A stretch of DNA of 64,000 nt from Thermoanaerobaculales bacterium (GTDB lineage: Bacteria; Acidobacteriota; Thermoanaerobaculia; Thermoanaerobaculales; Sulfomarinibacteraceae), in the NCBI GenBank assembly GCA_029287235.1, contig JARFRM010000040.1, forward strand, positions 1 to 64,000, read 5' to 3'. Below, in pieces: positions 25,044 through 33,785 of the stretch. The position numbers were made by a program, and so were the translations under genes. The notes below the pieces were generated by a model that worked only from the letters and a program-made list of their open reading frames with translations, was not told the DNA's origin and did not search any database. How positions within the stretch are numbered: position 1 is the first letter of the stretch; each line of letters begins with the position of its first letter.

Positions 25044-26372
25044 CTACGGCTGATAGCGCTGGATCCTCGAGTTGGGCACTCGTTGGGAAAGCCGGGTCAT
25101 GCTCTCCCCCACCCTGGCTTTGATCTCGTCGAGATCGAAAGTGAGGAGTCTTCGATCACGCATGATGACCTCGCCGTTGCAGATCACCGTCCGGACATCG
25201 GACGCCCGGGTCGAATAGACCAGATTTGCGGCCGGGTCGTGAGTCGGCTGGTTGTGGGCGCCGCCGAGGTCGATGAGGATCACATCCGCCAGGAAACCCG
25301 GCGCCAGGCAACCGAGATCGTCGGGCATTCCGTAGACCTTGGCGCTTTCGCGGGTCGCGACTGTCAACGCGGCGCCCACCGGCATCGTCCGAGGGTTGCC
25401 CGACTCGTGCTTGGCCATCAGGGACATGAGCCGCAGGGACTCGAGGATGTCGAGGGTGTTGTTCGAGACGGGGCCGTCGCTGGCGAGACCCACCGGAATG
25501 CCGGCGGCGCGCATCTCGAGCACCGGCGCCGCTCCCATGGCGAGCTTGAGATAGGTCTTGGGCGCGTGCGCCACCCCGCACGGCCGATTCGCCATGAGCT
25601 CTATGTCGTCGGCGGTGACACCGCAACAGTGGGCGAGAATCGCCGGTCGATCGAGCACTCCGGAGTCCGCAAGAACCTTGATCGGAGTCCGGCCATGCGC
25701 GGCCAGGCTCGCCTCGGTCTGGCCGGCGGTCTCGGCGGCATGGATGTGGATGCCGAGATTCAACCGTTCGGCCTCCCAAGCCACCGCCGACAGAAAAGCA
25801 TCGTCACAGGTGTAGGGCGCGTGTGGAGCGAGCCAGGTTGTGATCCGGCCGTCGGCCGCGCCGCTGAACTCCTCCGCGAAAGAGACCGTTCGGTGAACTC
25901 CCTCGGTTCCCTGGCTGCCGAAGACCGCCCACCCGAGGGCTGCCCGGATCCCGGACTGCTCGACGGCAACCACCGCCCGATCCATGTGGAAGTAGTGGTC
26001 CGCCACCGCGGTGACACCGGCCGAGATCATCTCCGCCAGACCGAGCTGCATCCCCCAATAGACATCATCGGCCGTGAGGTTCGCTTCCAACGGCCAGATG
26101 TATTCGTTGAACCAGGTCTCGATGTCGACATCCTCGGCCAGACCGCGGAAAATCCCCATCGGAACATGGGCGTGAGTGTTGATGAGTCCGGGCGCAGCCA
26201 ACATCCCGGCGGCTTCGATGACCTCGAACTCCGGCACGACCTCGATTGATCCCGAGGGCTCGACGGCGGTGATTCGATCGCCCTCGACGCGGATATCGTG
26301 GTTCGTGAGAATGCTGCATGAGTCCGACTCGCATTGCAGGACATCGGCACCCCGAACCAGAAGCTCGTTCAT
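25044..26372 (-). CDS. Amidohydrolase, S-adenosylhomocysteine/5'-methylthioadenosine deaminase type
   Basis: A 442-residue cytoplasmic enzyme of the cytosine-deaminase-like amidohydrolase family (MtaD/TrzA group). Metal and catalytic motifs: 'GLINTHAHVPMGIFRGL' (HxH), 'IHIHAAE' (His, Glu), 'ILAHCCGV' and 'GLASDGPVSNN' (Asp). Known members deaminate SAH, MTA or adenosine in methionine-cycle recycling. ATG 26372 is one base from the stop of the FKBP gene, so the two are translationally coupled; the track ORF start lies inside the FKBP gene. Precise substrate not decidable from motifs. Confidence 0.82.
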   Translation of the reverse strand: MNELLVRGADVLQCESDSCSILTNHDIRVEGDRITAVEPSGSIEVVPEFEVIEAAGMLAAPGLINTHAHVPMGIFRGLAEDVDIETWFNEYIWPLEANLTADDVYWGMQLGLAEMISAGVTAVADHYFHMDRAVVAVEQSGIRAALGWAVFGSQGTEGVHRTVSFAEEFSGAADGRITTWLAPHAPYTCDDAFLSAVAWEAERLNLGIHIHAAETAGQTEASLAAHGRTPIKVLADSGVLDRPAILAHCCGVTADDIELMANRPCGVAHAPKTYLKLAMGAAPVLEMRAAGIPVGLASDGPVSNNTLDILESLRLMSLMAKHESGNPRTMPVGAALTVATRESAKVYGMPDDLGCLAPGFLADVILIDLGGAHNQPTHDPAANLVYSTRASDVRTVICNGEVIMRDRRLLTFDLDEIKARVGESMTRLSQRVPNSRIQRYQP

Positions 26373-26373
26373 G

Positions 26374-26853
26374 TCAGGCCAGCGGCGCTCCCACCGACTC
26401 GGCCGACAACTCCTCGGATGTCGCCTCACGCAGCGATGCGACCGAGACCTCGAAATGGAGGGTCTGCCCAGCCAGGGGGTGGTTCCCATCGAGGGTCACC
26501 TTGTCGCCCTCGATCTCGGCGATGAGCAGATGCTGCTCACGACCATCCGGGAGCCGCGCCGCAACCACCGTCCCGACTTCCGGATCAAAGCCGAGCTGTT
26601 CTTTGGTGACCTCGACGATCTTGTCGGGTTCGTGCCTGCCATAGCCTTCGTCGGGGGGAAAAGTCACTGAAAGTTCGGATCCCACGTTGCGTCCGTCGAG
26701 GGCTTTCTCGAGCCCGGGGATCAAATTCCCGTAGCCGTGCAGATACTCCATCGGACCCCGCTCATCGGTGCTGTCGACCAGGGTGCCGTCACCCACGGTC
26801 AAGCGATAGTTGATCCCCACGACGACGTTCTTTTCGATCCGCTGGGTTGCCAT
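26374..26853 (-). CDS. FKBP-type peptidyl-prolyl isomerase, SlyD-like
   Basis: A 159-residue protein starting at MATQRIEKN (GGAGGACTCG upstream). The FKBP core is seen in 'VDSTDERGPMEYLHGYGNLI' and 'PGLEKALDGRNVG', interrupted by the insert-in-flap domain typical of SlyD ('FPPDEGYGRHEPDKIVEV' through 'HPLAGQTLHFEV'). SlyD-type enzymes fold proteins in the cytoplasm; the histidine-rich metal-binding tail of E. coli SlyD is absent. In an operon with PpiC-type isomerase upstream and the amidohydrolase downstream. Confidence 0.88.
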   Translation of the reverse strand: MATQRIEKNVVVGINYRLTVGDGTLVDSTDERGPMEYLHGYGNLIPGLEKALDGRNVGSELSVTFPPDEGYGRHEPDKIVEVTKEQLGFDPEVGTVVAARLPDGREQHLLIAEIEGDKVTLDGNHPLAGQTLHFEVSVASLREATSEELSAESVGAPLA

Positions 26854-26900
26854 CGAGTCCTCCATCCGGCGCTGAGCGCCGATTCGTTCATCCACTCATT

Positions 26901-27860
26901 TCAGCCTTGCGGTCCGCGGACATCGGCGGATGCCCTCAGCTGGGCAATCAGGTCCGAAAGAACCTGACCGGTGCGCTGTTGGCGAAGAAGATCCTCCACC
27001 AGGGGCCGAGCCTCTTCGATGGGGACGGTCTCACCGATGGAAATCTCCTCAATCTTGATCACGTGGAATCCGAGATCGCTCTCGACCACCTCCGAGATCT
27101 CGCCGACCTTCAGGGCCCAAACCGCATCATCGAACGAAGCGACCATCTGACCGCGAACGGTAAAGCCCAGGTCACCGCCCCGCGAGGCATTCGGACCCTC
27201 CGAGAGTTCGGCGGCGAGAGCGGCAAAGTCCTCCCCCGCCATCGCCCGCTCGTGAGCCTCGGCCGCTTTCTTCCGCGCGGCCTCACGCTCTTGGGAACTC
27301 GCGTCGGACTTGACCAGAAAGAGGATGTGCCGGGGGTGGATCCTGTCCGCTTCCTTGAAGAGCTCGGGATTCTCGGCATAAAAGGTCGCGACGGTCTCTT
27401 CGGTCACCTCGAAACCCGCACCGACCTCGCCCTCGACCAGGGACTGGACCAGGTCCGCCTGCACAACCGTGTCACGAAGCTGCGAATACGTGACTCCCGC
27501 CTTGATGAGCTCGGCCTCGAGATCAGCGCGCCCGCCGGCTCCATCGGCCACGGTCTTCAGCTTCTCCTCGATTCGGACGGGATTGGGTTCAATCCCCCGC
27601 CGGCGCGCCTCCTGCGCGAGCAGGCGACTTTCAACGGCCCGCTTCATGGCGGTCCTGATGAGAATATCGCCTTTGGGATCCACACCCTGGGTCGTCAGCT
27701 CGGAGCGGATCTGCGGCAGGAGCAGGCCGATTTCCCAGGCCGAGATCGGTTCTCCGTTGACCGTCAGTGCAACCTCATCGGATCGGCGTTGGGCCGCCGC
27801 CGTCGCCACCCCACCGATCAGCAGCGCCACGACCATCACCCACTGGAAGACTCTGTGCAT
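26901..27860 (-). CDS. PpiC/parvulin-type periplasmic peptidyl-prolyl isomerase (SurA-like)
   Basis: A 319-residue exported protein. Signal peptide MHRVFQWVMVVALLIGGVATAAA, then a SurA N-terminal-like helical domain ('VALTVNGEPISAWEIGLLLP', residues ~30-180), then a parvulin domain ('IHPRHILFLVKSDAS', 'LSEGPNASRGGDLGF', 'GFHVIKIEE'; ~190-290). It would help fold outer-membrane proteins, of which this window has several. It is followed after 47 bases by the FKBP gene on the same strand. Confidence 0.87.
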   Translation of the reverse strand: MHRVFQWVMVVALLIGGVATAAAQRRSDEVALTVNGEPISAWEIGLLLPQIRSELTTQGVDPKGDILIRTAMKRAVESRLLAQEARRRGIEPNPVRIEEKLKTVADGAGGRADLEAELIKAGVTYSQLRDTVVQADLVQSLVEGEVGAGFEVTEETVATFYAENPELFKEADRIHPRHILFLVKSDASSQEREAARKKAAEAHERAMAGEDFAALAAELSEGPNASRGGDLGFTVRGQMVASFDDAVWALKVGEISEVVESDLGFHVIKIEEISIGETVPIEEARPLVEDLLRQQRTGQVLSDLIAQLRASADVRGPQG

Positions 27861-27983
27861 GGGAACTCCTCGCCGGTCAATCAAGATTGGAGGCGGTTCA
27901 TGGCGACCGGCGGCCGCGATCCACCCTTCCGGCGCCATACGGTAGCACAGTGGACGGGCCGGCTTGTGGACCAACCGACGCCG

Positions 27984-28757
27984 TCAGCGCGGCGGACGCC
28001 ATGCGGTCCGCGCCCTGGCGACCTCAAGCCCGTCTTCCTGACGCACGAGCCGGTGCCGCACCTCGAGACCGCCTTCGCCATCAACGGTCCGGCTCGACGA
28101 AACGATGGTCTGGCCATGGTGACACTCGGAGAGATAGCTGATATCGAGCTCGCTCGGCTCGTGATTCACCCACACTTGATGGGGAACCGCCTCGATCGCC
28201 CACTCCACATAGCTGGTGTTGTTGACGTGATCCGCGAGGTCGAGATCGCTGCGGCGAACGGTGAAGACAGCCTCCCGATCGGCGGGATCGGGGCCGGCCA
28301 GATTCTCCGGGCGCATGGGTTGCGAATCGATCTCGTGCCGCGCCACCGCCTCGGCGATCGCTCCCGGAAGCCGGACGGGTCGGCGGCTCTCGAGGTCGAG
28401 TACCAGCCAGATGGTGGTGGCCCCGACCATCACCTCTCCCCCCCGGTCCAGGACCTCGAATCGACGCTCGACCAAGAGGCGGTTCGCGGCCTCGGGCCAG
28501 GTCTTGACCACGATCTCGGCATCCGGTCCGGGCCACCTCTCGACCCGCAACCGCAGGTGCGAGAGAACCCAAGCCACCCCGGCCTCCCTGAGAGATTCCA
28601 CGGCGACACCGAGCTTGGCTGCGTGGGCGGTCGCCGCCTCCTGCAGCAGCTTACACAGCATGTGAACCTGCAACCGCCCGAGTGGATCGGTTTCATAAGA
28701 ACGCACTCGAAAGCGTTGCTGGTGGGTCGGGCGAGATGGGGCATTCCCGGAGATCAT
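27984..28757 (-). CDS. Acyl-ACP thioesterase family protein
   Basis: A 257-residue double-hotdog protein of the FatA/FatB-like family (PF01643): 'QQRFRVRSYETDPLGRLQVH' in hotdog 1, and 'VRRSDLDLADHVNNTSYVEW' in hotdog 2 with the Asn-His of the active site. It hydrolyses acyl-ACP to free fatty acid in relatives. It lies 123 bases upstream of the PpiC gene, same strand, possibly same transcript. Substrate chain length unknown. Confidence 0.85.
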   Translation of the reverse strand: MISGNAPSRPTHQQRFRVRSYETDPLGRLQVHMLCKLLQEAATAHAAKLGVAVESLREAGVAWVLSHLRLRVERWPGPDAEIVVKTWPEAANRLLVERRFEVLDRGGEVMVGATTIWLVLDLESRRPVRLPGAIAEAVARHEIDSQPMRPENLAGPDPADREAVFTVRRSDLDLADHVNNTSYVEWAIEAVPHQVWVNHEPSELDISYLSECHHGQTIVSSSRTVDGEGGLEVRHRLVRQEDGLEVARARTAWRPPR

Positions 28758-29019
28758 CGCCGGCGATGCTACACCAGATCACGGCCGCTTGGCACGTCGG
28801 TTTTGCGACTCACGGGCAGGAGGGATACAGCCGGTCTTCAATCATGTTACGGGTCCTTTCCGCTATCGGTCATCGAGGCGATCACCCCAATTCCCTGTGT
28901 GACTGTATCTCGTCACGATCCCCCACGGTGTTAGAATGGGAGAATATGACACGAGTTGGCTGCAATCGGGATTCACTGCGTCCGAACCCCGGCCGGCTCG
29001 CCTGGGGCCAACCACCCTT

Positions 29020-29961
29020 ATGATCGAGGAGTTCGAAACCACCACTCCTGCGGGGCCCAAGGTCTGGGCCATCGGCGGGGGCAAGGGCGGCGTCGGCAAG
29101 TCCATCGTCACCGCCAACCTCGCGGTGGCTGTCGCCAGACGCGGCCTTCGCGTCGCCGTGATCGACGCCGATCTCGGCGGCGCCAATCTCCACACCATGG
29201 TGGGTGTGCCGTCACCCAAGGTCAATCTCGCGGATTTCATCTCCCGACGGGTCTCGACTCTTGCCGAGATCATGACGCCGACCCCGATCGACAACCTCTG
29301 GCTGATCAGCGGCGCCAAGGCCCTGCTCGAAACCGCCAACCCGAACTACGGACAGAAATTCAAGATCCTCAGCCACATCTCCAAGCTCGAGGTGGATCAC
29401 GTCTTTCTCGACCTCGGCGCTGGAACCGCGTTCAATGTCCTCGACTTCTTCCTCGTCGCCCGCAAGGGCATTCTGGTGGTGGTTCCGGAAGCGACCTCCG
29501 TTGAAAACGCCTACTTCTTCATCAAGGCGGCCTATTTCCGAAAACTCAAACGGGCTCAACCACGCGCGCAGGTCAAGGCGGCCATCGACCGGGTCATGAA
29601 CACTGAGGCGAGGAGTTCCGTTCGCACACCACGCGACTTGATGGCCCAGGTGATGATGGTGGATGCCGAGGCCGGTGCAGCGCTGATGGAGGAGGCTTCG
29701 ACCTTCAGTCCATCGGTCATCATCAACCGGGTCGAGCGCTCCGAACAGGCGCGTCTCGGAGCCGAGATGGGCTCGGCGTGCCGCGACTACTTCGGAATTC
29801 GGCTCCGGTGTCTGGGCACGCTGCCCTTCGACAATCTGGTTCGACGCTCGGTGGACGAGCGTCGCCCGGCCGTGGATGTCTACCCGCAGAGTACGTTCGC
29901 CAGTGCCATTCGACACACCGCCGAGAGCTTCACAGAACCCCCCACCGAGGAGGACGGATGA
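29020..29961 (+). CDS. MinD/ParA-family ATPase (FlhG/Mrp-like)
   Basis: A 313-residue P-loop ATPase. Deviant Walker A 'GGGKGGVGKSIVTANLA', switch I/A' 'VIDADLGGANLH', Walker B-like 'VDHVFLDLGAG'. The pattern is close to FlhG/YlxH-type and 'cobyrinic acid-like' MinD proteins that sort complexes in the cell; no flagellar genes are nearby. An N-terminal start at 28936 is possible, but ATG 29020 (MIEEFET) sits where homologues begin. Stop overlaps the start of the next gene (ATGA). Confidence 0.82.
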   Translation: MIEEFETTTPAGPKVWAIGGGKGGVGKSIVTANLAVAVARRGLRVAVIDADLGGANLHTMVGVPSPKVNLADFISRRVSTLAEIMTPTPIDNLWLISGAKALLETANPNYGQKFKILSHISKLEVDHVFLDLGAGTAFNVLDFFLVARKGILVVVPEATSVENAYFFIKAAYFRKLKRAQPRAQVKAAIDRVMNTEARSSVRTPRDLMAQVMMVDAEAGAALMEEASTFSPSVIINRVERSEQARLGAEMGSACRDYFGIRLRCLGTLPFDNLVRRSVDERRPAVDVYPQSTFASAIRHTAESFTEPPTEEDG

Positions 29962-30488
29962 GCCGCGCGCGGTACGAAGACTGGAAGCTGCTCGATCTCT
30001 CTCCCGGAGCCGATCTGTCGGAAGTCAACCGCGCCCTCCACTATCGCCGCGCCCTGTACCAGCCCGGTGCACTGGCGACCTACAACCTCTTCGACGAGGA
30101 CGAGCGACTCCGGATGCTCGAGCGTATCGACGAAGCGTATCGGCGCATCACCTGCAGCGAACCTCCCCCCAACCACGGGCCACAGCCGAGCCTGGTTGCA
30201 GACGAAGCCGATACTGAGGCGCCATCAGGCCCGCCGCCGGATGAGCGCTCCGAACCGGGCGCCCATATGCGCTACCATCGGCGAGCCAAGGGCCTGACCC
30301 TCGAACAGCTCGCCACCGAGACCAAGATCCGCGCAGTCCTCCTCGATCAGATCGAATCCGAGGCGGTGGACGAACTCCCTGCGGCGGTCTTCGTCCGCGG
30401 CCACGTCCTGCAGTACGCCCGGGCGCTGGGGCTCAGCGACCCCAATGAAATCGCAGCGTGGTACCTGGCAAAGCTGAAGTTGGATTGA
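29958..30488 (+). CDS. J-domain-like / RodZ-type helix-turn-helix protein
   Basis: A 176-residue protein translationally coupled to the MinD-like ATPase. Residues 5-70 resemble a shortened DnaJ-like fold ('YEDWKLLDLSPGADLSEV' ... 'LERIDEAYRRI') without an HPD motif. Residues ~105-172 form an HTH_25 (RodZ-like) domain: 'YHRRAKGLTLEQLATETKI', 'DELPAAVFVRGHVLQYARAL'. It has no membrane segment, unlike RodZ, so it may be a cytoplasmic adaptor or DNA-binding partner of the ATPase. Confidence 0.75.
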   Translation: MSRARYEDWKLLDLSPGADLSEVNRALHYRRALYQPGALATYNLFDEDERLRMLERIDEAYRRITCSEPPPNHGPQPSLVADEADTEAPSGPPPDERSEPGAHMRYHRRAKGLTLEQLATETKIRAVLLDQIESEAVDELPAAVFVRGHVLQYARALGLSDPNEIAAWYLAKLKLD

Positions 30489-30701
30489 GGGCTCGAGGGC
30501 TTGAGGCTCAGAGGATGCCTCTTGCGACTCCGTTCAGCCGGCAAAGGATAATCCCATTCACGTAGGCCGCGATGAAAAACTGAACGCCGTCATCGCTCTC
30601 AGTCCCGAACCGGAGCGCCTTTGTTCTGAACCCGATCATCGGTGACGTGGATCGCGGCGCCCATTGCGCCGGCAAACGACAATGGGGATTGGGGGATCAT
30701 C

Positions 30702-31943
30702 ATGCAACGAGCCATGTCGACCTTGTTCATCCTTCTGCTGGCCGCCGGCGCCGGCGCGGCGGGTATCGGCGACCGGGTCACCGCAACAGCCATCGCGCTA
30801 CCACACTCTCTCGAGGGTTCGATTGCGAGTTGGCTCACCTGGGGAAGCGGTGCGATCGGCCCCAGACTCTATCTCGTTCCGAGGTCCGACGGATCGCTCT
30901 TCCTCGGCTGGACCGACTCCTCGGGCACTGGGAGGATCAGCCTCCTCGCGGGCGCAAGCGCCACCGGCATCGACAGCTTTGCGGGTGACAAGCTCAAGGG
31001 TCTGGCGGTTCACAGCGACGGCAGCTACGCAGTCCTGCGGTGGAACTCGCCCAGCGATACCATGCGGCTCGCGAAATACAACCTCGGAGGGACCCAGCTT
31101 TTCAGCACCGTCGTCGACACGGTCAACACCGAGTTCGACGACTGGCTGGGCGATTCGCGCCTGACCTACGGTGACGGGACCTACGCCGCCTACTACACCG
31201 TATACGGCACCGGTTCGTGGATGGACGGTCACCACGGCGATCAACTGCGTTATGTCAACAGCTCGGGTTCCATCACAGGGGGGTGGGAGTGGGGCTGCTC
31301 GCACTCCATGGCCGAGCTCATCTCGTGGGACCAAGACCTCGGTTTCGTCGCACTCTGCTCTTCGGACTGTTACCCATCCAAGGGACTGGTGAGAAACAAC
31401 TCGCAGAACCTGGTGGCCTCCGACGGCAACTGTGGCGGGTTGGTGTCGCTCCAGCTCGGCCAGATGGCCGCCGGGGACGGCGAGTGGAAGGCGGTCTTCA
31501 ACGCCATGGACACGAGCTGTTGCGACGGTTTCGGGATCGGTTTTGTCCGATTCGGCGGCGCCGGGGGGATCAATCTGAGCTGGTTGACCAACACCAGCGG
31601 CACCTACGAACGCGATCCCGTCATGGCTCGACTGCCGAACGGATCCGGCGGCGATGACCGGTACCTCGTCGGTTGGAGGGTCACCAACACCGGCGAGTTT
31701 TACCTGGCGGTGGTTTCCGGCGACGGTTCGATCATTGAAGGGCCGGACGCGGTCGGCGGTGGGGGCATCGCGTGGGGCAACCGAGACGACTCCTTCCAAA
31801 GCCGTCCCGACGGCTCGGTGAGCTGGGTCTACGGCACGCCGGGCTCGTCGACGATCACCCTCTTCACCTACCGGGGGGACACAGTCTTTGCGGATGGCTT
31901 CGAGTCGGGGAGCGTGTCGAATTGGTCGAGTTCGGTTCCCTGA
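30702..31943 (+). CDS. Secreted protein with C-terminal DGFESGSVSNWS tail
   Basis: A 413-residue exported protein; I place the start at MQRAMST (GGGGGATCATC upstream), giving a signal peptide ending near AAGAGAAG. The body has weak propeller-like repeats ('GSLFLGWTDSSGTGRIS', 'GSYAVLRWNSPSDTMRL') and several cysteines (WGCSHS, CSSDCYPS, DGNCGG, DTSCCDG) that could form disulphides. It ends in VFADGFESGSVSNWSSSVP, the tail shared with four other exported proteins here. No enzymatic motif recognised. Confidence 0.8.
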   Translation: MQRAMSTLFILLLAAGAGAAGIGDRVTATAIALPHSLEGSIASWLTWGSGAIGPRLYLVPRSDGSLFLGWTDSSGTGRISLLAGASATGIDSFAGDKLKGLAVHSDGSYAVLRWNSPSDTMRLAKYNLGGTQLFSTVVDTVNTEFDDWLGDSRLTYGDGTYAAYYTVYGTGSWMDGHHGDQLRYVNSSGSITGGWEWGCSHSMAELISWDQDLGFVALCSSDCYPSKGLVRNNSQNLVASDGNCGGLVSLQLGQMAAGDGEWKAVFNAMDTSCCDGFGIGFVRFGGAGGINLSWLTNTSGTYERDPVMARLPNGSGGDDRYLVGWRVTNTGEFYLAVVSGDGSIIEGPDAVGGGGIAWGNRDDSFQSRPDGSVSWVYGTPGSSTITLFTYRGDTVFADGFESGSVSNWSSSVP

Positions 31944-31962
31944 GAACGCCTACAATCGTCGC

Positions 31963-32934
31963 GTGACATTGAACAATCGCGTGAACGCACAACCACTCGT
32001 CGCCGTCACCTACGGAGAGGAGCTGGCCCGCTACGGATTCGGCCACGGCCACCCGTTCGGTTTCGATCGGCTGGGTATCTTCTGGTCGGGGATGGTCGAG
32101 CGTGGATTGACCGCCCGGGTTGATGTCGTGAAGCCGGCAACGGCCTCACGCGAAGAGATCGAGCGCTTCCATTCACGCGGGTACATCGACCAGGTGGTCC
32201 AACAGTCCATCGACGGCGAGGGCTTTCTCGACTATGGCGACACCCCGGCCTTTCCCGGGGTCTACGAAGCCGCGGCCTGGGTCGTCGGCAGCACCCTGGA
32301 TGCGGTTCGGCGCCTGATGGATGGCCGGGCCCGACACGTCTTTGTTCCCATCGCCGGGCTCCACCACGCCCGTCGCCACTCGGCCGGGGGCTTCTGCGTC
32401 TTCAACGACTGCGGCGTCGCCATCGAGCAGTTGCGGTTGCGGCACGGAGTTCGACGAATCGCCTATGTCGACATCGACGCCCACCATGGCGACGGCGTCT
32501 ACTACGCCTTCGACGATGAACCCGAGGTGTTTATCGGCGACATCCACGAGGACGGACGCTTTCTCTATCCCGGCACGGGCCGGGCCGACGAAAATGGAAC
32601 CGGCGAGGCCGAAGGCACCAAGCTCAACATTCCCCTCCCGCCGGGCGCCGGCGATCACGCGTTCTTCGATGCATGGGCGCGGGTTGAAGCCCATATCGAC
32701 GACGCCAAGCCCGAGTTCGTGATCCTCCAGTGCGGCGCTGACGGGCTCGCAGGTGACCCCCTGACCCACCTCGAGTACACGGCGGCGGCTCATCGGCGAG
32801 CCACCTCGAGGCTCTGCGAGCTCGCCGACCGCCACTGCGGGGGAAGGCTCCTCGCCCTCGGCGGCGGCGGATACAACCCAAGAGGCATCGCCGACGCGTG
32901 GTGCGCGGTTGTCGAAGCGATGCTCGAGAGGTGA
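31963..32934 (+). CDS. Histone-deacetylase-family (acetoin utilisation AcuC-like) deacetylase
   Basis: About 323 residues of the zinc-dependent HDAC/AcuC/APAH fold. Active-site motifs: 'GLHHARRHSAGGFCVFND' (tandem His), 'YVDIDAHHGDGVYYAF' (Zn-binding Asp and His), 'GADGLAGDPL' (Asp) and 'LLALGGGGYNP'. Bacterial relatives deacetylate acetyl-CoA synthetase, polyamines or lysines. No ATG is available near the conserved start; GTG 31963 (or 31981) is likely, with a weak ribosome site. It begins 19 bases after the tail-bearing secreted protein gene. Confidence 0.85.
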   Translation: MTLNNRVNAQPLVAVTYGEELARYGFGHGHPFGFDRLGIFWSGMVERGLTARVDVVKPATASREEIERFHSRGYIDQVVQQSIDGEGFLDYGDTPAFPGVYEAAAWVVGSTLDAVRRLMDGRARHVFVPIAGLHHARRHSAGGFCVFNDCGVAIEQLRLRHGVRRIAYVDIDAHHGDGVYYAFDDEPEVFIGDIHEDGRFLYPGTGRADENGTGEAEGTKLNIPLPPGAGDHAFFDAWARVEAHIDDAKPEFVILQCGADGLAGDPLTHLEYTAAAHRRATSRLCELADRHCGGRLLALGGGGYNPRGIADAWCAVVEAMLER

Positions 32935-32939
32935 TGCTG

Positions 32940-33170
32940 GATAGGAGCATCGCACGAACGCTGCACCCACAGATCACGCAGATAGGCGCAGATTCGTCGC
33001 AACATCGCCCGTCGCAACCACGAAGACTCCAAGACGCGAAGGCGGCACGAAGCCATCGCAGTTGAGAGCGGGGCTCGCGTGGGCTGATGACTGCCAGACA
33101 TCGTGGTGGAGCGATTCCGATTGGGATGACTCTGAAGGGCAGGCTGGAAGCCTACCCCACAATCCATCGC
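32940..33170. repeat. Intergenic repeat cluster C
   Basis: No gene. In order: 'CACAGATCACGCAGATAGGC', 'CCGTCGCAACCACGAAGACT', 'GAAGCCATCGCAGTTGAGAG', 'CTGAAGGGCAGGCTGGAAGC', the same sequence order as clusters B and D. It ends right at the 3' end of a four-helix-bundle gene. Confidence 0.75.
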
Positions 33171-33173
33171 AGG

Positions 33174-33548
33174 TCATGGTGTTGGGTTGAGGAGGCGCCA
33201 TGTGATGGCTCGGACCTCGTCGAAGAGTCGAAGCGCGTTGGTGGCTTGGGTTACGTCGATGGCAACCGCCCCGATGAGGAGACGAAGATGCGTGTCGACC
33301 TCCTTTGCGGAGCCGTAGGCAATTCGCCAGTGGTGCAACCGATCTCTTCCTGACCGCCCGTGACCTTCAGAGAGATTGGCCGGTACGGAAGACGCAGAAC
33401 GAATGACCTGATCTGCGAGGCTCTTGAGTGGAGCAGGAACACGCATTACGAGCGAGATGGCGATGCCGGCGGCTTCGAGGGCCTTGCGGTGGGCAATGAG
33501 GCCGGTTCCTGGGAGTGGGCTGTGCATGATCACCTCCTGGTTGTTCAT
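33174..33548 (-). CDS. Four-helix-bundle (S23 / 23S rRNA intervening-sequence) protein
   Basis: A 124-residue protein starting at MNNQEVIM (GGGGGAAAGC upstream). It matches PF05635: 'LADQVIRSASSVPANLSEGH', 'GRDRLHHWRIAYGSAKEVDT'. The family was first found inside 23S rRNA intervening sequences but is usually free-standing; its role is unknown. It lies between repeat cluster C and a 21-bp inverted repeat, a setting that suggests it belongs to, or travels with, repeat elements. Confidence 0.85.
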   Translation of the reverse strand: MNNQEVIMHSPLPGTGLIAHRKALEAAGIAISLVMRVPAPLKSLADQVIRSASSVPANLSEGHGRSGRDRLHHWRIAYGSAKEVDTHLRLLIGAVAIDVTQATNALRLFDEVRAITWRLLNPTP

Positions 33549-33567
33549 GCTTTCCCCCAACAGCCGC

Positions 33568-33633
33568 TGAGATGGCCGATGTCAAGGGTCGCCGCCGCGG
33601 CGACTCGTCTTGCCCTTGACATCGGCCATCTCA
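33568..33633. repeat. Perfect 21-bp inverted repeat
   Basis: TGAGATGGCCGATGTCAAGG(G) at 33568-33588 is repeated exactly in reverse complement at 33613-33633, with a GC-rich 24-base loop. It is immediately upstream of the four-helix-bundle gene. It may be an element boundary or a transcription barrier. A run of CTGCCGCTG/CTGTCC short repeats follows at 33675-33723. Confidence 0.85.
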
Positions 33634-33733
33634 GGGGCTACTCGTCGTTTCAGAACAACCAGAAGGTGATCATGCCTGCCGCTGATCCTGCCGCTGATTC
33701 TGACGCTGTCCCTGTCCCTGTCCCGACAATAAA

Positions 33734-33757
33734 GCCGCCGGTCCGAAGACCGGCGGC
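33734..33757 (-). terminator. Terminator for the minus-strand TonB receptor
   Basis: On the minus strand GCCGCCGGTC-TTCG-GACCGGCGGC is followed by TTTATTGT, about 30 bases after the receptor stop codon. Confidence 0.88.
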
Positions 33758-33785
33758 GGTGATTCAAAGCGAACCGCGATTTCGA

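Noticed and set aside
26847-28934. 695-residue plus-strand ORF
   Set aside because: Runs opposite the PpiC and thioesterase genes, both of which have clear domains.
30508-30639. 43-codon minus-strand ORF (MIGFRTKALRFGTESD...)
   Set aside because: Open frame with ATG but no ribosome site and no recognisable family; may be chance.
33675-33723. CTGCCGCTG/CTGTCC run as a possible coding repeat
   Set aside because: No frame with start and stop consistent with a gene; better described as low-complexity sequence.
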